64,000 nucleotides of DNA, taken from contig OY720346.1 in NCBI GenBank assembly GCA_963082975.1, positions 45,547,296 to 45,611,295 on the forward strand, written 5' to 3'. Shown here one piece after another: positions 47,632-60,330 of the stretch. Positions within the stretch are counted from its first letter, which is position 1. Every line of letters begins with the position of its first letter. The position numbers were made by a program, and so were the translations under genes. The notes below the pieces were generated by a model that was not told where the DNA came from, ran no database searches, and saw only the letters and a program-made list of their open reading frames with translations. The DNA is from Labia minor (lineage: Eukaryota; Arthropoda; Insecta; Dermaptera; Spongiphoridae).

Positions 47632-48247
47632 ACCGACCGACGATAGTAAGGTAGGTATTGTTTTCACACCAAATTTCACATGTGGAGATTTTTACATTTC
47701 TCCAAGATTCATGCATTTTCTTATCAGAAAAAAGTATTTTTAGCCGTCCGTCCGTATAGATGTGTACAGCCTGAACGACTCAACCGATTTTGATGAAATT
47801 TGGTATATTTACTTAATGCATCAGTGGGATGAATTGATCAACTTTTGGTGCAAATCCGGAAACCGGAAGTGGTAGTATTAGCGATCGACGATAGGAAGGG
47901 AAGGGTTATTTTCACACCAAATTTTTCACATGAGGAGATTTTTTACATATCACCATGAATCATGCCCTTTGTATTGGTTTTATCCTCGAGAAAAATCATA
48001 TTTATTAGTTTTTTCTTGATTTAAAATTATATGACGTCATCCAGCCATTCATGACGTCACAGCCTTGTTTTGCATATATATTATAAATAAAATAAAATTA
48101 AAAATGTTTATATTTATTATTTATGTATCCATATCTGTTTTTTATTAAATTAATAGATATATTAAAATTATTTGAAATTATTTCTGTAGCTGGAAATTAA
48201 TTTACTTCAAACCGTCGGTCGGTTCGGACCTGGCCACAGGTCAACTT
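47632..48247 (-). mobile_element. family-B interspersed repeat, copy 2
   Basis: Nearly identical to 2209-2837 across its length, with the same outer boundaries: ACCGACCGACG at one side and the GACCTG-GCCA-CAGGTC hairpin plus AACTT at the other. Paired TGACGTCA octamers at 48032 and 48052. The flanks differ from copy 1, which fixes both boundaries. Confidence 0.75.
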
Positions 48248-51200
48248 TTTTTCAGAAACTAATCAGATTTTACAATCATACGCTTCAAGATAGATAGCCC
48301 TGCTGGATTTTTGCCTATCAGTGTGTGACGTCACCGCATTCTCTCCCATATAATTTTATTTTATAGAAAAGATTAAATTAATATTTAAATTAAACGTAAA
48401 ATATAAGTGACAATATAAAAGTTGTACATTATTAAATATATATTAAAATTAAATAGAAAATAACAGATCAATGTCTTGACCATACCTGTGGAAAAAAGGT
48501 TTTTTAAAAAAAGTAGTTTTTTAATAATAAATAATTTTTTGTATAGTCTGTTCACAAAATCAAAATCTGAACAAAAATCATTTCTAACCTTACTGCAAAA
48601 ATGATTTTATTAAGGGCAGGTCATTTTCATTTGTCATTTTCATAATTTTCTCCTTTTATATCGATTACAAAATATTCTAAAAAGTTAAAAATATAACAAC
48701 TCTAGATTTTGAATAACATCGTCAAAGTCCATTCTAACTTTGTGAACGAGTGGGAATTTATTTATTTTAAAAATCACACACACACACAGTTTCTTTATTT
48801 CTCTAGTAATATAATAAATATTATGAGAGTGTCGAAATAAATAATTTATTTGAATGTCTATAGATTAAGTGATAGTCTGCAAATGAGAATAGTTAAAATA
48901 TGGATATGATGTTTGTGTCTTTGTCTTTTTTTATAATTGAATTGCGTGTGAGGATGTCTCAGCCGTTTAGCAAAGCAATCCGTCTACGAGGAGAGAGCGT
49001 GGGACTAAAAAACAAAAAAAAAAAGAAACCTCGAGGGACGGACCAAGTCTCTTGTCATGGTCCTCCCATCTATCCTTAGGGATTTACACACGCCCTACCA
49101 CCACAACACCATTCACTTGTAGCCTGTTTCACTGATTCACTTAGCATTAAAGAAATTGAACGAGTGGGAAAAAATCAAAACAAACATTGGGGACAAAACC
49201 GTTTCTTTTAAATCTGCCAACAGGGCAGCACTTATTTACTGAAATACTCGAACAAATAAAAGAATATTATATATATGTATTATTCTCTCGCAATTTCGCC
49301 AAATTAATCACTATATTTTCTATTCATTTCTTCATTGGTCATTCATCTTAGGGTTTCTTAATAGGCTTCTATGTAAACAAACTTTGAACTAGACTTTCTA
49401 CATCAATTCGATTGTATGTTATTATTAAATGTTTGGGGATGCATAGATATCATGCAATTTCTTGTAATTTTAATTTAGTTTTATTAAATATACATTAATT
49501 ATGCTACGTTTGATAATATTAACATAAAGATTTATGAATAAAGAGTCCAAAAGTGTTGAGCAGCTAATAAAAGATTTGAATATTATTTGGATATTTTTTT
49601 TTTATATAAATTCAATTTTTATTTAATCTATCATTTCTCTCAGCAGTTTTTATTAGGCCATTTGTAATAATAAATTATATATTTTTGTCTTGATTACTTC
49701 CAAAATTGTGTTTCAAAATTTTAAAAACCTGTTTTGGTATTTGCCGATAGATTGGATAGGTTTTTACATGCTTGAGTTTCGATTTTTACCTTTTAATATT
49801 AAAGAATTAAAATATACTCAAAAAGCTTTTATTGACTTTTATGTTTGATAAAGTACCAAACCAAAATTAAAAAAACTATTGTGTGAAATTAAAAAAACAG
49901 TTTATTTATTTTAAACCTTGTCATATCACTTGTCAAAATGTTCATTGAGAAAATGGCTTAAGTGTAAATTTGATTATCAAAAATACAATTAAATATTTTA
50001 ATGAAAATAACAACCAACAAAATATTTATATCTTTATTTGTTGATAATCATTGGAATTTTAATGTTTTTTTAAATTTTCAAGCTTCTCAATCATTTCTAA
50101 GCCTATTTGCGGAGATAACATAGTCACAAGTAAGAAATAGATTAATATTATTAAAAAATGTCAAAAATAAATAAATAAATAAATAAACCTCTTTAAATTC
50201 TTTAATTATTTTGAATATCAAAGTATTTAAAAAGAAGAGAAAGAATAAATAATATCTAATTTAAAAAAAATAATATTCATTATATATATTTAATATTTTA
50301 AAAATTTAAAATTAAATAATATTTATAGCAAAAGTATTAGAGATGACATATTATTAAATTTTTCAGATAATAAACCTTTATTTTCAGGGTTAGAGAATGA
50401 GTATTTCTTAATGACTAATTTGACATTTAAATGACTTTTCATTCATTTTTTAGTTCAGAATCCGGACAAAAATTGATTGCAATATCATTCAAAAAAATAA
50501 TCCCTTAAAATTTTGGATTTCTAAAATATCTGTAATATTATTGTCTGTCTCAATTGTTTTAAATTCTAAATTTGTTTTAAATATATTGTATATGTTATAT
50601 TCTTAATTATAGTTTATGATGATCTTTAGAATTTCAATAAGTAAATAAAATTAATTATTATTTGCTTATAATAGTTATTTGCATGAAGGACCATTGAAAT
50701 TAAATTATATATTTATCTAGTGTTAGACAGGGGTGGTTGTGTGTTATGCATCCAAACTGCACCAGTATAAAGTTTAAACTCGTCCAATAATACACGACCA
50801 TCCCGGGATGCAAAACATCAATTTTCCCCGAGACATAAAATATTCATCGTGTGTCCTATGGGGCTTTGCATTTGGCGTAGTGGGATGGCAGTGAAAGAGG
50901 GGGAGGATGAATGGTGGATTTTCAGTGCGAGCCCACAGGGCGCGACGGACGAATGGGCGGTCTATTGGGGTGGGGGTGGGGGAGGGAGGATTGAACTCGC
51001 TCTCTCTCACTCATTTGACGGTGGATCCCAGGATGAAGCTCGGCATTGAGTAATTACTCGTGCATAATGCAACCCGTTCGCTCCCCCCTCCACCCCACCG
51101 ACAACTATACCACTTCACTCGCACCACCAGCTCTAACTCAATATTAACTCAATATATCCCCACCCTTGCAATTTATTTATATTAAAACTAATAAATAATT

Positions 51201-51267
51201 TTAGTTACAAATTTTCCTATTATAAACGTTTAAAATATAATATTTTTATATAAGAATAAATATATAA
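48248..51267. other. AT-rich stretch with islands at 48.95-49.24 and 50.71-51.13 kb
   Basis: Both islands lack a convincing ORF. The second has a G-rich run near 50975 and overlapping frames on both strands, and could be a promoter or other regulatory segment. The rest is AT-rich. Confidence 0.4.
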
Positions 51268-51269
51268 TA

Positions 51270-51732
51270 GTTTGTTCAATAAGTTCGCGGAACAGAAATG
51301 AAGAAACCAATTTTTATTTGTAAAAATTTATTTATTTTTAAATGTAGGTTCCCTCTACTTCAATATACTTATTCCAACGGTTTTCTAATTTATGGATCCC
51401 TTAACTGTAGTGGTTTTCCGGCAGCTCTGCAAAATATCCCAAAACCTCTTCGTTTGAAGAAAATCGTTTTCCACGGAGATATTGATTGAGGTGTTGGAAA
51501 AGCCAGAAGTCGGTTGGATCTAAATCTGGCGAATAATCTGGATGTTGCAACAATGGTTTTTGCGGCACCCATTTTGCACATAGTTTTTTGAAACCCAAAT
51601 TAATCATATATAGCTCACTGTGCCCAATGAAATGCCTAAAGCCTCTGTTAAATCTCTTTCAGTCAATTCCCGGTCTTCCAATACCGATGATATTGACGAA
51701 TAGATGACGCTTCGGGAACTTATTGAACAACC
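51270..51732 (-). mobile_element. internally deleted mariner element (second family)
   Basis: The inverted ends contain TTGTTCAATAAGTTC, each bordered by TA (51268-51269 and 51733-51734). On the minus strand an N-terminal helix-turn-helix-like piece (LTERDLTEALGISLGTVSYI) is joined by a deletion to KLCAKWVP and then to the C-terminal YSPDLDPTDFWLF block, which holds the third catalytic Asp. The first two catalytic Asp are lost. A stop follows HYS, and the remaining C-terminus reads on to LENRWNKYIEVEGTYI. Non-autonomous and dead. Confidence 0.85.
51401..51607 (-). pseudogene. mariner transposase C-terminal remnant
   Basis: A 68-codon open frame containing the mariner block HPDYSPDLDPTDFWLF, in which the last Asp of the DD34D triad is kept. 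The segment between KWVP and LLQHPD is shorter than in full-length transposases, so it spans a deletion. A premature stop follows HYS, and another 20 or so conserved residues remain after it. The N-terminal DNA-binding part is out of frame upstream. It is part of the deletion derivative at 51270-51732 and cannot encode an active enzyme. Confidence 0.8.
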
Positions 51733-51734
51733 TA

Positions 51735-53207
51735 GTATTAAAATACAAAACACAGATTGCATGGAAAATGAATTTATAGAACGAAAGCATATTCAAATTG
51801 ATTAAAAATAGATATATTTGTGGTATTAAATCCAAATAAATAAAGAATTATATTTAAAATACTTATTTTTCAATATGTCTAAGGGATAAAAAGAACATTG
51901 GAGTGAATAAGAGGATGAGGAGATATGAAAGAGGGGAAGACTCAAAGAATAGATGGGAAAATAGAAATAATATTTTAAAAAAGTTGACTTAATTGAATAG
52001 TATGATCTATAGGCTTGGTGATTTTTTCCACTGCCTCTATTCTTTTTATTATGATGGTTTATCTCTCTCTCTCTCTCTCTCATAGATACACACACACTTA
52101 TGTTTAGACCAGCACGTAAGGCCATTTGGTATTCAGGCGAGTGAGTCGCGCCTTTTCTCATGGGGGTTGCAGACGATGTCAAGTTTTAAGAGAAGAACAT
52201 TAATCAAATTTCCAGCCCTCGAACTTATGAACTCATTCATAAAATTAACAAACATTGATAAACAGACTTGGAATATAAAACAATGTGCTAAAATAAAAGG
52301 GCATAAATTAGAAGTTAAAAAAAATAAATAAAATATACAACTATATTTATTTCCTCAAGGGAATGTCAAATTAAAACATACCAGAATAAAATCTCTGAGA
52401 TATTTTCAACTTCATTCATTTTGTGTCTTTTTGATTTATTAATAAAATAAAAATAATTTTATTTTACTTTCCTTTATATATATAAATTCATAAAGAATTT
52501 ATTATTATTTGTTATTAGGGTTATTATTATTATTATTAGTAACATATTAGTAAGGTACAAATACTTAGGAATTTATATTAAATTAATTTATAGAAAATAT
52601 TTAATTTTAATTAAATAAAAGTAAGTGGATAAAAAACTATTAATGAATAAATTAAATAAATTTAAATCCAATAGAGAAAATAATATATTTTTAAATTGAG
52701 TTATATAATTAGAATAATTATATTAATTATTTTAAAAAAACTTAACATTTGTTTTAGATGTCTCTAAGAATCTAAGCCTATTTATTTATTTTGTTTACAC
52801 ACATCACATATATTATTATATTTTTATTTTATTATTTATTTTTAATTTTATAAACTTAATGAAGTTATAACTTTCATCGTCAAGTTCAGTACTTCAACAT
52901 GTTACGACTCATCTATGATCTCAAACTTAATAATAATTATATACAATATATTTATATTTATATTAAACATTGTTCTAAGAATTTTTGTTTTGTTTTACAT
53001 TTTTTTGCTAAAAATCAACGAGCAAAATATACATTTTAATAAAGAATATTATTTACACGATGTTAAAAAAATAAAAATTACTTAATTTCATTAATTAAAG
53101 TAATTTTTTAATCTGATTTTACTAATAACTTAAAATTTTTAATTATAAGTTTTATTAATATTCTGTAATTGTCGGAAACAAAGATAGTTAATCGTATTAA
53201 CTATATA
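51735..53207. other. AT-rich stretch
   Basis: A CT run and a less AT-rich patch lie at 52060-52200. Otherwise AT-rich. No gene seen. Confidence 0.5.
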
Positions 53208-54190
53208 CTAGCTGCTCCGAGCGCTCTTCACACCTAGACGGGGGCTCCGCCCCCTGTACCCCTGAGTGATACATAGTATTTGGTTGAAAGTCTGTATGTA
53301 AAAGGTTTTCATCCATTTTGTTTCAATCAGTATAAGTAGATAAGACATGTATTTGTTTTCTTGTAAAATATATTTTAATTTAATCAGTAAATTAATTATA
53401 TATTATTATTGTATATCTAACTCTGTGACTCTACAGTTTTCGAAAGTTCTTAGCCGCAGCATCCACATTTCTCTAAGCGTCCCTATCCTGAGCTCCAACC
53501 AAATCCTACCCTGTCCCATCTCTCCCATGTCCCTTCCTTCATTGTCCACCCACCTTCGTCCTTGGTCTTCCACCGGATGTTTCCCAATCGGTTTCTCCCA
53601 ATTTCTAGTTTCTCCAATTCCAACCACGTCCCCTTCCCATCCCAGCCTTCTTGATTTTATAATCTTAACTATATCTGGACATTATTTCTCGTTATGCCAT
53701 CTCCGCCATCCCCCTGTGACCTCATCTTCCTTTGGCCTATAAATGCTGCGAACAATATTAATCTCACAAATACTCTAAATCTACTCTCGTCTCCCAGAGT
53801 CATCGATAGGGTGACCAAACGTCCCGTCTTTAGGTGCTCTGTCCCAAAAATGTCTTCGGGACACCCTACTGTCCCGTTTTTTCAATATTTAGGACATTTC
53901 GTAATTTTTTTTTCAAAATTTGTTCAATTTAGTTCTAAAAAAAAGGTATACCGTTTGTCCCGGTTTGGTGTTTTCGAAATATGGTCACCCTAGTCATCAA
54001 TCAAGATGAAAAATAATTGTTTTATATATTTTAATTTTGATCCTCTTTGATGAGATAAGCCCCTTTACTGCATAATAACAGGCGTTACTCAATTACAACG
54101 TCGATTTAAATTCTTCTCGAATATTATTATCCTTCGTGATTCGAAATCTTAAGTATTTAAATATTTATACTTTTTCAAATTCTACATTTT
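53208..54190 (-). mobile_element. decayed LINE fragment with GC-rich 3' end (copy 2), interrupted by a hAT MITE
   Basis: On the minus strand the 3' end carries the GGGGGCTCCGCCCCC hairpin and finishes GCAGCTAG. Upstream is a frameshifted C-terminal domain (HPVEDQGRRWVDN, then an RD-WRN-AAAKNF-type pattern) of an endonuclease/reverse-transcriptase LINE. Homology to the third copy resumes beyond the inserted hAT MITE (GATGAGATAAGCCCCTTTAC). The clade is uncertain; RTE-like is my best guess. Confidence 0.6.
53807..53992. mobile_element. 186-bp hAT MITE nested in a LINE remnant
   Basis: The inverted ends are TAGGGTGACCA and TGGTCACCCTA. The flanking octamers GTCATCGA (53799-53806) and GTCATCAA (53993-54000) match 7 of 8. 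The interior repeats a CCCGTTT/CCCGGTTT-type motif and GGGACA/TGTCCC pairs. The uninterrupted target is visible in the homologous LINE copy near 59905. Confidence 0.85.
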
Positions 54191-55589
54191 GTATGTTAAT
54201 TGTATGTGTGTCGTATCCGTATCATAATTCTTGAATTTTAATGTTTAATTACATTTCGGTTGATTTTCCCCCAATTTCTCTAATCATATGTCTCCTCTTC
54301 CAGTCCAATTCATTTACCTATCAATGTTGCATAAGGAATTTAAATTTCTTAATTTGGCAAGAACACTCCATTTTTTAAAATTTTAAATAGAGGGAGAGAG
54401 AGAGGTTCTAATTATATATATATCTGTTTCTATGACAGCAAAAAAGTAAACAAATTACATACATTCAAATACTCTCCTTTATATATATTTCTGGAAAATG
54501 GAACACCCGCAGCTCAGCTCAGGAGTTACCTAAGAATCTAATTTCTTTTTTATTTTTCATCATTTGAGGTACCCTTCGCCTCAGAAAAATTTGGTTACCT
54601 TACTCCTTGTATTTTAGGCTCTGGAGTTTTTTTGCGTACAGACGGACACTGTCGTATTAAATATATAGATTTTACTATATATATTTTGAATGTACATATC
54701 TCTATTACTTTAACTTTTAACAGGTATATATTATATATTTCTCAACTCCATTACTGAAAAATTTATTAGAAAAAAAGATTTAGAAAAGTATCTCATTGGA
54801 AGAAGAAATTAAGAATGCAAAAAAATATAATATAAAAACTTATATTATTAGGAGATAATGAAATTGGATGGAATTGACTCTATATACCAGATTCGAATGT
54901 AGGAGTGTCTTATAAGTAAGATGTCGATGTTACACCACCCAAAAACTTTGAAGTTGCAACCATAGAAATAGTTAAATAATTTACTTTTTAAGTGAAACTA
55001 ATAAATATGATTCTTATAAAATAAATTATAATATAATCATTGAATGAATGTTATATACTTAGTTGATATAAAATTACGTTATTACTTTCTCAATATTGTT
55101 TTCTTTTTTTTTAATTAAAAATTAATTGAATTTTCTTTTGAGAATAAAATATCGAGATACAAATAAATACAATATTACACATTTCATATATATAGAAATT
55201 TATATGCCTGGGTTCAGATTTTTGATTGAATACAGGTTTTTTTATTGAAACTGTGTGTTTGATTAATTTTTCGTTTTTTTTTTAATAGAATAGAATATGA
55301 TCTGTAAAAGAAAGCAGAACGTTTGGCACGGATCCTGGTGTGGTAGTGAGTGGAATGGAGAAAATGGGTAGGGGTGGACATGACTGCGGGGTTGATTTAT
55401 TTATTTACAGTCTCAAAGTTTTTTCTTTATCTTTCTCTATACCCCAAACCTCTATTCCTCATCCTCTCTTTTTCTCTTTCTCTTTTTTTTTCTATGTGTG
55501 TTTGTGTGATTAAATATGCACCTCTCAATAAAATCGTTCTGGTTTAAAACCTTCCCTCTCATTCTTTTTTCTCCTTCACTTTCTCTCTT

Positions 55590-55642
<53 letters not shown>

Positions 55643-57634
55643 TTTGAGTTTGAAACCTCGAAAAGGTCATCCTTTTTGGGGAGAGATGGGATGTGTGTGT
55701 GTGTGTTTCCTATCTAGCAGGGGTGAACAAGTGATTTAATTGCCCCGGGGAGCTTCCTCTTCCCTATGGACCATCATCCTCTCTCTTTCACTCTCTTCCC
55801 ACCCCTTTCTCCCCAACTAACCTGATTAGCTTTCAAGGATCAAATTCAATAAACGCCCGGGACCTATTCGTGCAATTTATATCTTGGTTGTTACTCGAGA
55901 CATCCCCAGTCAGTAAAATTCTATTTTATAAACATAAAGCAAACTTTGAACTTGGTTTTTCGTGAAGAGAGAAAGAATGTGAAAAAGTGAGATTTCAGTG
56001 TAGGGAAGCCGATTGAACAGGCAAATGAAATTATACAATTTCTTCTATTATTCTTTTTTTTTTATTTGTATTATAAAAACAAATTAACTAGTTTCCCTTA
56101 CTTGTTTCTTAAATGATAATTAAATGAGACATAAATCGATTGTTTTGCTTATCGCCTGCCAAAAAATTACATTAAAATTATCTCAAATTTTTAAGAAATC
56201 TTTTTAAAAAATAAAACAAAATGTGAAAATAATATGATGATCTCTTTTAAAATACGTAGTTGATTATTTCAAGGTTATACTTATATATAATTAAACAAAT
56301 ATAACAATAAATAAACAAATAAATTTATAAATGCCATTGACATTTACAATACAGATATAAGTTAAACATCAAAAAATTGATCATTGGCATATTTTTAAAT
56401 TCAAATTTTAAATGAAATCAAAAAATTGAACACTCTTTTTAATTTTTTCCCATTCAAAAAACCTATATAATCAAAAACATTTGTTCAATTAGATTCATTA
56501 TCATTTTTTTTAATTAATTTTTTCATATTTCTATTTCATAAATAAAAATGAATTAAGAAGTTAATTATGCTTTTTTTAATAATTTATATTTGCACACAAG
56601 GTTCTGTCGTTGATTGTCAAATTCTTCCCACATTCAAGTGTCTACCTAGATTTGCTTCACTCTTGCCAACCACGTGTTCCGCAATCTCAACCTTTATATT
56701 CAATTTACATTTGACTGATATTTGAATTGAAATTTAAACAAATTCAAAAATTATTTTTTAAAATTTATTTGAGAACAAAATAATATTACAAGAAAGAATT
56801 TATAAAAATAATAATGAAAATGAAATATTTAAATAAATTTATTTGTTTATCTTTTCTTTTTTCTTCAATTTTATAACAATTTTCTAATTTCAGCATTTCG
56901 ATTTTTTAATTGTAAGTCAAAATAACTTAAATAAATGGTGAAATGAAAAAAACACTTTGGTTAGTTATGCAGGATCTTACCACACACAATACCGAGTAAG
57001 AAGACTACAATTTATACTAAACGTGTATATAAAATTTATATTTATAATTTTTTGCAAATTCATGAGGGTTGTGAAGGCTGAAAAGAAAGGGTGGGGAATG
57101 GTTGCATGCACCGTTTGCAATATTTTCCCAGTTGCAATGACACCAACACATATACATTAATATATATACCCAAATGACCACCAAATGCAATATTTATGAG
57201 CAATACCAATTAAATTCACCCTAGGACAACGTTTTTAATGAATATTTGTGTTTGTTCTGAATTTATTATACATAATTTTTTTCTACTCTGATTTCGTATT
57301 TTTTAATTTTATTTATTTATTTTTGGGGAAAGAGAACATTTAGTCCTTTATCATTAATGATAATAGTTTGTATGAAAAACTGTCAATATAGGTTAACATT
57401 TTATCTGATAATAATAAAAAAAATCTTTAAATCCACATATAAATGATTTTAGTAATTTAATTAATTTTTTTATATTTATAATAAAAAAAAGTCCTTCATA
57501 TTAGAATAAAACAAATGTCCATTTATCCATATAAATAGTTAGAATAATAAAATCAAGAAGGTTAATATGAGGAGGATATTTAATAGGATAGGATAGGATG
57601 AAGTTTGGTATAATGTTTATTTATTGGAATTAAT
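54191..57634. other. AT-rich stretch with island and microsatellites
   Basis: A GC-richer island lies at about 55320-55890 and includes a CT run then a TA run (55586-55639) and a GT run near 55693. At 54424-54490 lies a segment shared with 61279-61368. No gene recognised. Confidence 0.4.
54424..54490 (+). repeat. dispersed repeat segment shared with 61279-61368
   Basis: TTTCTATGACAGCAAAA, then AGTAAACAAATTACATACAT and ACTCTCCTTTATATATAT, occur at both places. The second has an expanded CATA run. Confidence 0.7.
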
Positions 57635-58201
57635 CTGGAGTGTCTCCACTCGACTATCTCGCAATTTGAGAATTGGATTAAATAACATAATATATTATAT
57701 TTAAATTAAATGTAATTAATTATAAATTATAAATTAAAATTAATAAATAATATTATTTAAACCAGCGCATGTTTGGCTCTTTGTTGATGGCACCACGTCA
57801 CGTGTTTGCTCATGATTTGCAGTGTTAATCAGTGTTTTGCAGTGTGATTCAAACAAGCTGAAATTCTATATATAGGGGTTTTACACAATTTTTAATCATG
57901 TGAAAAACTATCAAACATATATCTTTATTTTTATGGTCACTTTAGAGGAAAAAAAACAAAACGTTGTAGGAAATGACTCTCTTCCAGTTGAGCTACATTT
58001 CTCAAAAGTTGATAAAAAACTACGAATTTTGAATAATGCCCGTGTAGAAAATATCATTATTCTAGCTCAAACCTTTTTTACGTAATCTTATCTACATACA
58101 CACACAGAGACATTTTTCTCAACCTTAGTGAAAATGACTCAGGGACCTTCAAAACGAATAAAAACATCAAAATCTCGACATCGAGGCGAGATAGTAAAAA
58201 T
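57635..58201 (+). mobile_element. family-A interspersed repeat, copy 4
   Basis: It has the same start (CTGGAGTGTCTCCACTC, ACTATCTCGC) and end (GGCGAGATAGTAAAAAT) as copy 1, but the left half of the 3' hairpin is deleted. Flanks differ from the other copies. Confidence 0.7.
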
Positions 58202-58274
58202 AATTGGAAAATGAGTAGAGCAGATTAAGAATGCGGTGACGAGTTTTGAGAAAAAAGAATTTGTATTGAATGGA

Positions 58275-58275
<1 letters not shown>

Positions 58276-58328
<53 letters not shown>
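58276..58328. repeat. CA microsatellite
   Basis: An uninterrupted run of about 26 CA units. Confidence 0.9.
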
Positions 58329-58331
<3 letters not shown>

Positions 58332-59506
58332 ATCGAGACATTTGAAGGAAGAATTTTGTTGTGGCATTCACAACAACTTCGAGCTTAATAATAGATAGAA
58401 ATTAGAAATGTCTATATTTATTTTTAATTCCATCATTTTTTTGTAAATAAATAAATAAAAAAATACTAGTCACATTTATAATAGTTTTAAAATAATAATT
58501 TTGTAGTTTTTTCATTTTATATTTTTCTGACAAGTTAAATGAAAATTGTATTTAATTAATTGCTTTAATTTTTCTGTATAGTTTTAAATTTATTTATTTT
58601 CTAATGAAAAACTAGTTTTCCGATATGCAATAACAGGTAATAATATTATAAATATAATACCAAAGAAATCTTTATAAAATATTATAATATATAATTTATT
58701 AGATATTAGATTTATAATTTATTATTTTTAACTTTTTTTTAAAATAACTATTCAAAATACATATTATTTTATTAGTTAAATTATTAATATTATTATTATT
58801 ATATATATCTTTGACTCGTATAAACTAATTTACTTGCACATTTATTTATTTTTATTTTATCACGTTAAAATAATATTTTAAATTTTTGTAAACGTTTTGG
58901 AATTTCACTACTACACTCATGAATTAAATGATTCTTTTTTTTTAATGATGTATTTTAATTTTATTATTTAATTGAATTAATTAATTTATTATTATTAATT
59001 TTAAACCTGAATGAAAAGTTTTATAGTTTTTAGTATAATTTAAAAACAGGAATATTTTCTCTGTTAATTAACTTTTATGAAATAATTACTGATTAGGATG
59101 ATTACCTCTCTAATAGTTTCTGTTTAATTTTTCGCTAATATCGTTTCGTTAATGGGTCAACAGTGTTTCCTTCCGCAGCTCGTTGCGAAGAGAGTCCACC
59201 AACAAAACCACAAATTAGTACCATACTAATTTATTTATAATATATTCAAATAAATTTAACGTTTTAAATTTTGGCTTTTAATGCAGTGTTTTTCAAACTT
59301 TTTTATTTTCATATTGTTTTAGACACCTTAAAAAAATGTTAAGTTATAAAAACATTCTTAATAAATTTTTACATGTTATTAACTTAAAATGAAAAGATTT
59401 ACATTTGTAGTTATATACAATATGTTTTAGCAAAAAATAACTTCAATTAATAATAAATAAGAAAAAAAAAATGTGTATCATCTTTATATTATGTTTATAA
59501 TTTATA
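58329..59506. other. AT-rich non-coding stretch
   Basis: Low-complexity AT-rich DNA with a slightly GC-richer patch near 59155-59205. No gene seen. Confidence 0.5.
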
Positions 59507-60330
59507 CTAGCTGCTCAGAGCTCCTTCGTCGCTCTTCACATCTAGACGGGGGCTCCGCCCCTGTACCCCCGAGTGGTACATAGTATTTGGTTGAAAGTAG
59601 TAAAATGTTTTCATCCATTTTGTTTCAATCAATGTATAACATAAAACATTCATTTCTTATTGTGTGATTATTTAAAATATATTTTAATTTAATCAGTAAA
59701 TTAATTATATATATTTTTATTGAATATGTTATAACTATCTACTCGAAAGTTCTTGGCAGCTACAACCAAATTTCTCCAAGTGTTCTTATCCTGAGCCTCT
59801 GTTCCATCTTTCTTACGTCATTCCCTGGTGTCCTCATCTTTGGCCCATAAATGCTGGGAAGAATCCTATTCTCAAATACTCTGAATCCACTCTCATCTCC
59901 TAAGATCATAGACCATGTCTCACACCCATATAATACAACAGACAAAATAATTGTTTTATATATTTTAATTTTCATTCCCTTTTATAATAATTTTGATGAG
60001 ATAAGCCTCTTTACTGAATGATAACAGGCGTTTCCCGATTGCAACTTCGATTTAAATTCTTCTCAAATATTCGTGATTACATTCAATTTTTCTACATATT
60101 CAAATTCTACATTTTGTATGTTAATACTGCTCCTGTTTGTTTCTAAATATATTTATTTATCATTATTAATTTCAAACCTCATCTCTTTTCCTACCTCGAT
60201 TAATTTTTCCTCGCTATCTGTAATTGCAATTGCCGAATCTCCTATTATATTTAAGTCGTCTGGGTCACCTAATATTTTACAATTGATTTCCGCATCTTAC
60301 TCTTTCTTTACTACCTTCAAGATATATTTT
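59507..60330 (-). mobile_element. decayed LINE fragment with GC-rich 3' end (copy 3)
   Basis: Minus strand, from 60.33 kb downward. A DDLNIIGDSAIAITDSEEKL-like stretch corresponds to reverse-transcriptase motif C with its paired Asp, although the first is in an altered context. Then comes IYKTIILSVVLYGCETWS (59920-59975), the thumb signature of endonuclease/reverse-transcriptase LINEs, with RVFENRILPSIYGPK after it. A deletion and frameshift lead to a C-terminal AQDKNTWRNLVVAAKNF-type stretch. The 3' end has the GGGGGCTCCGCCCC hairpin and GCAGCTAG. Broken throughout. Confidence 0.7.

Noticed and set aside
48613-48640. Another mariner terminus (GGGCAGGTCATTTTC)
   Set aside because: The match stops after nine bases, without the AATAAGTCCGTGAC continuation or a partner end.
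58139-58330. Cys-Val repeat protein on the minus strand
   Set aside because: Translation of a CA microsatellite.
59760-59975. Stand-alone gene with the YGCETW motif
   Set aside because: It is the thumb region of a decayed LINE. The upstream and downstream parts are in other frames, and the 3' end is shared with other remnants.
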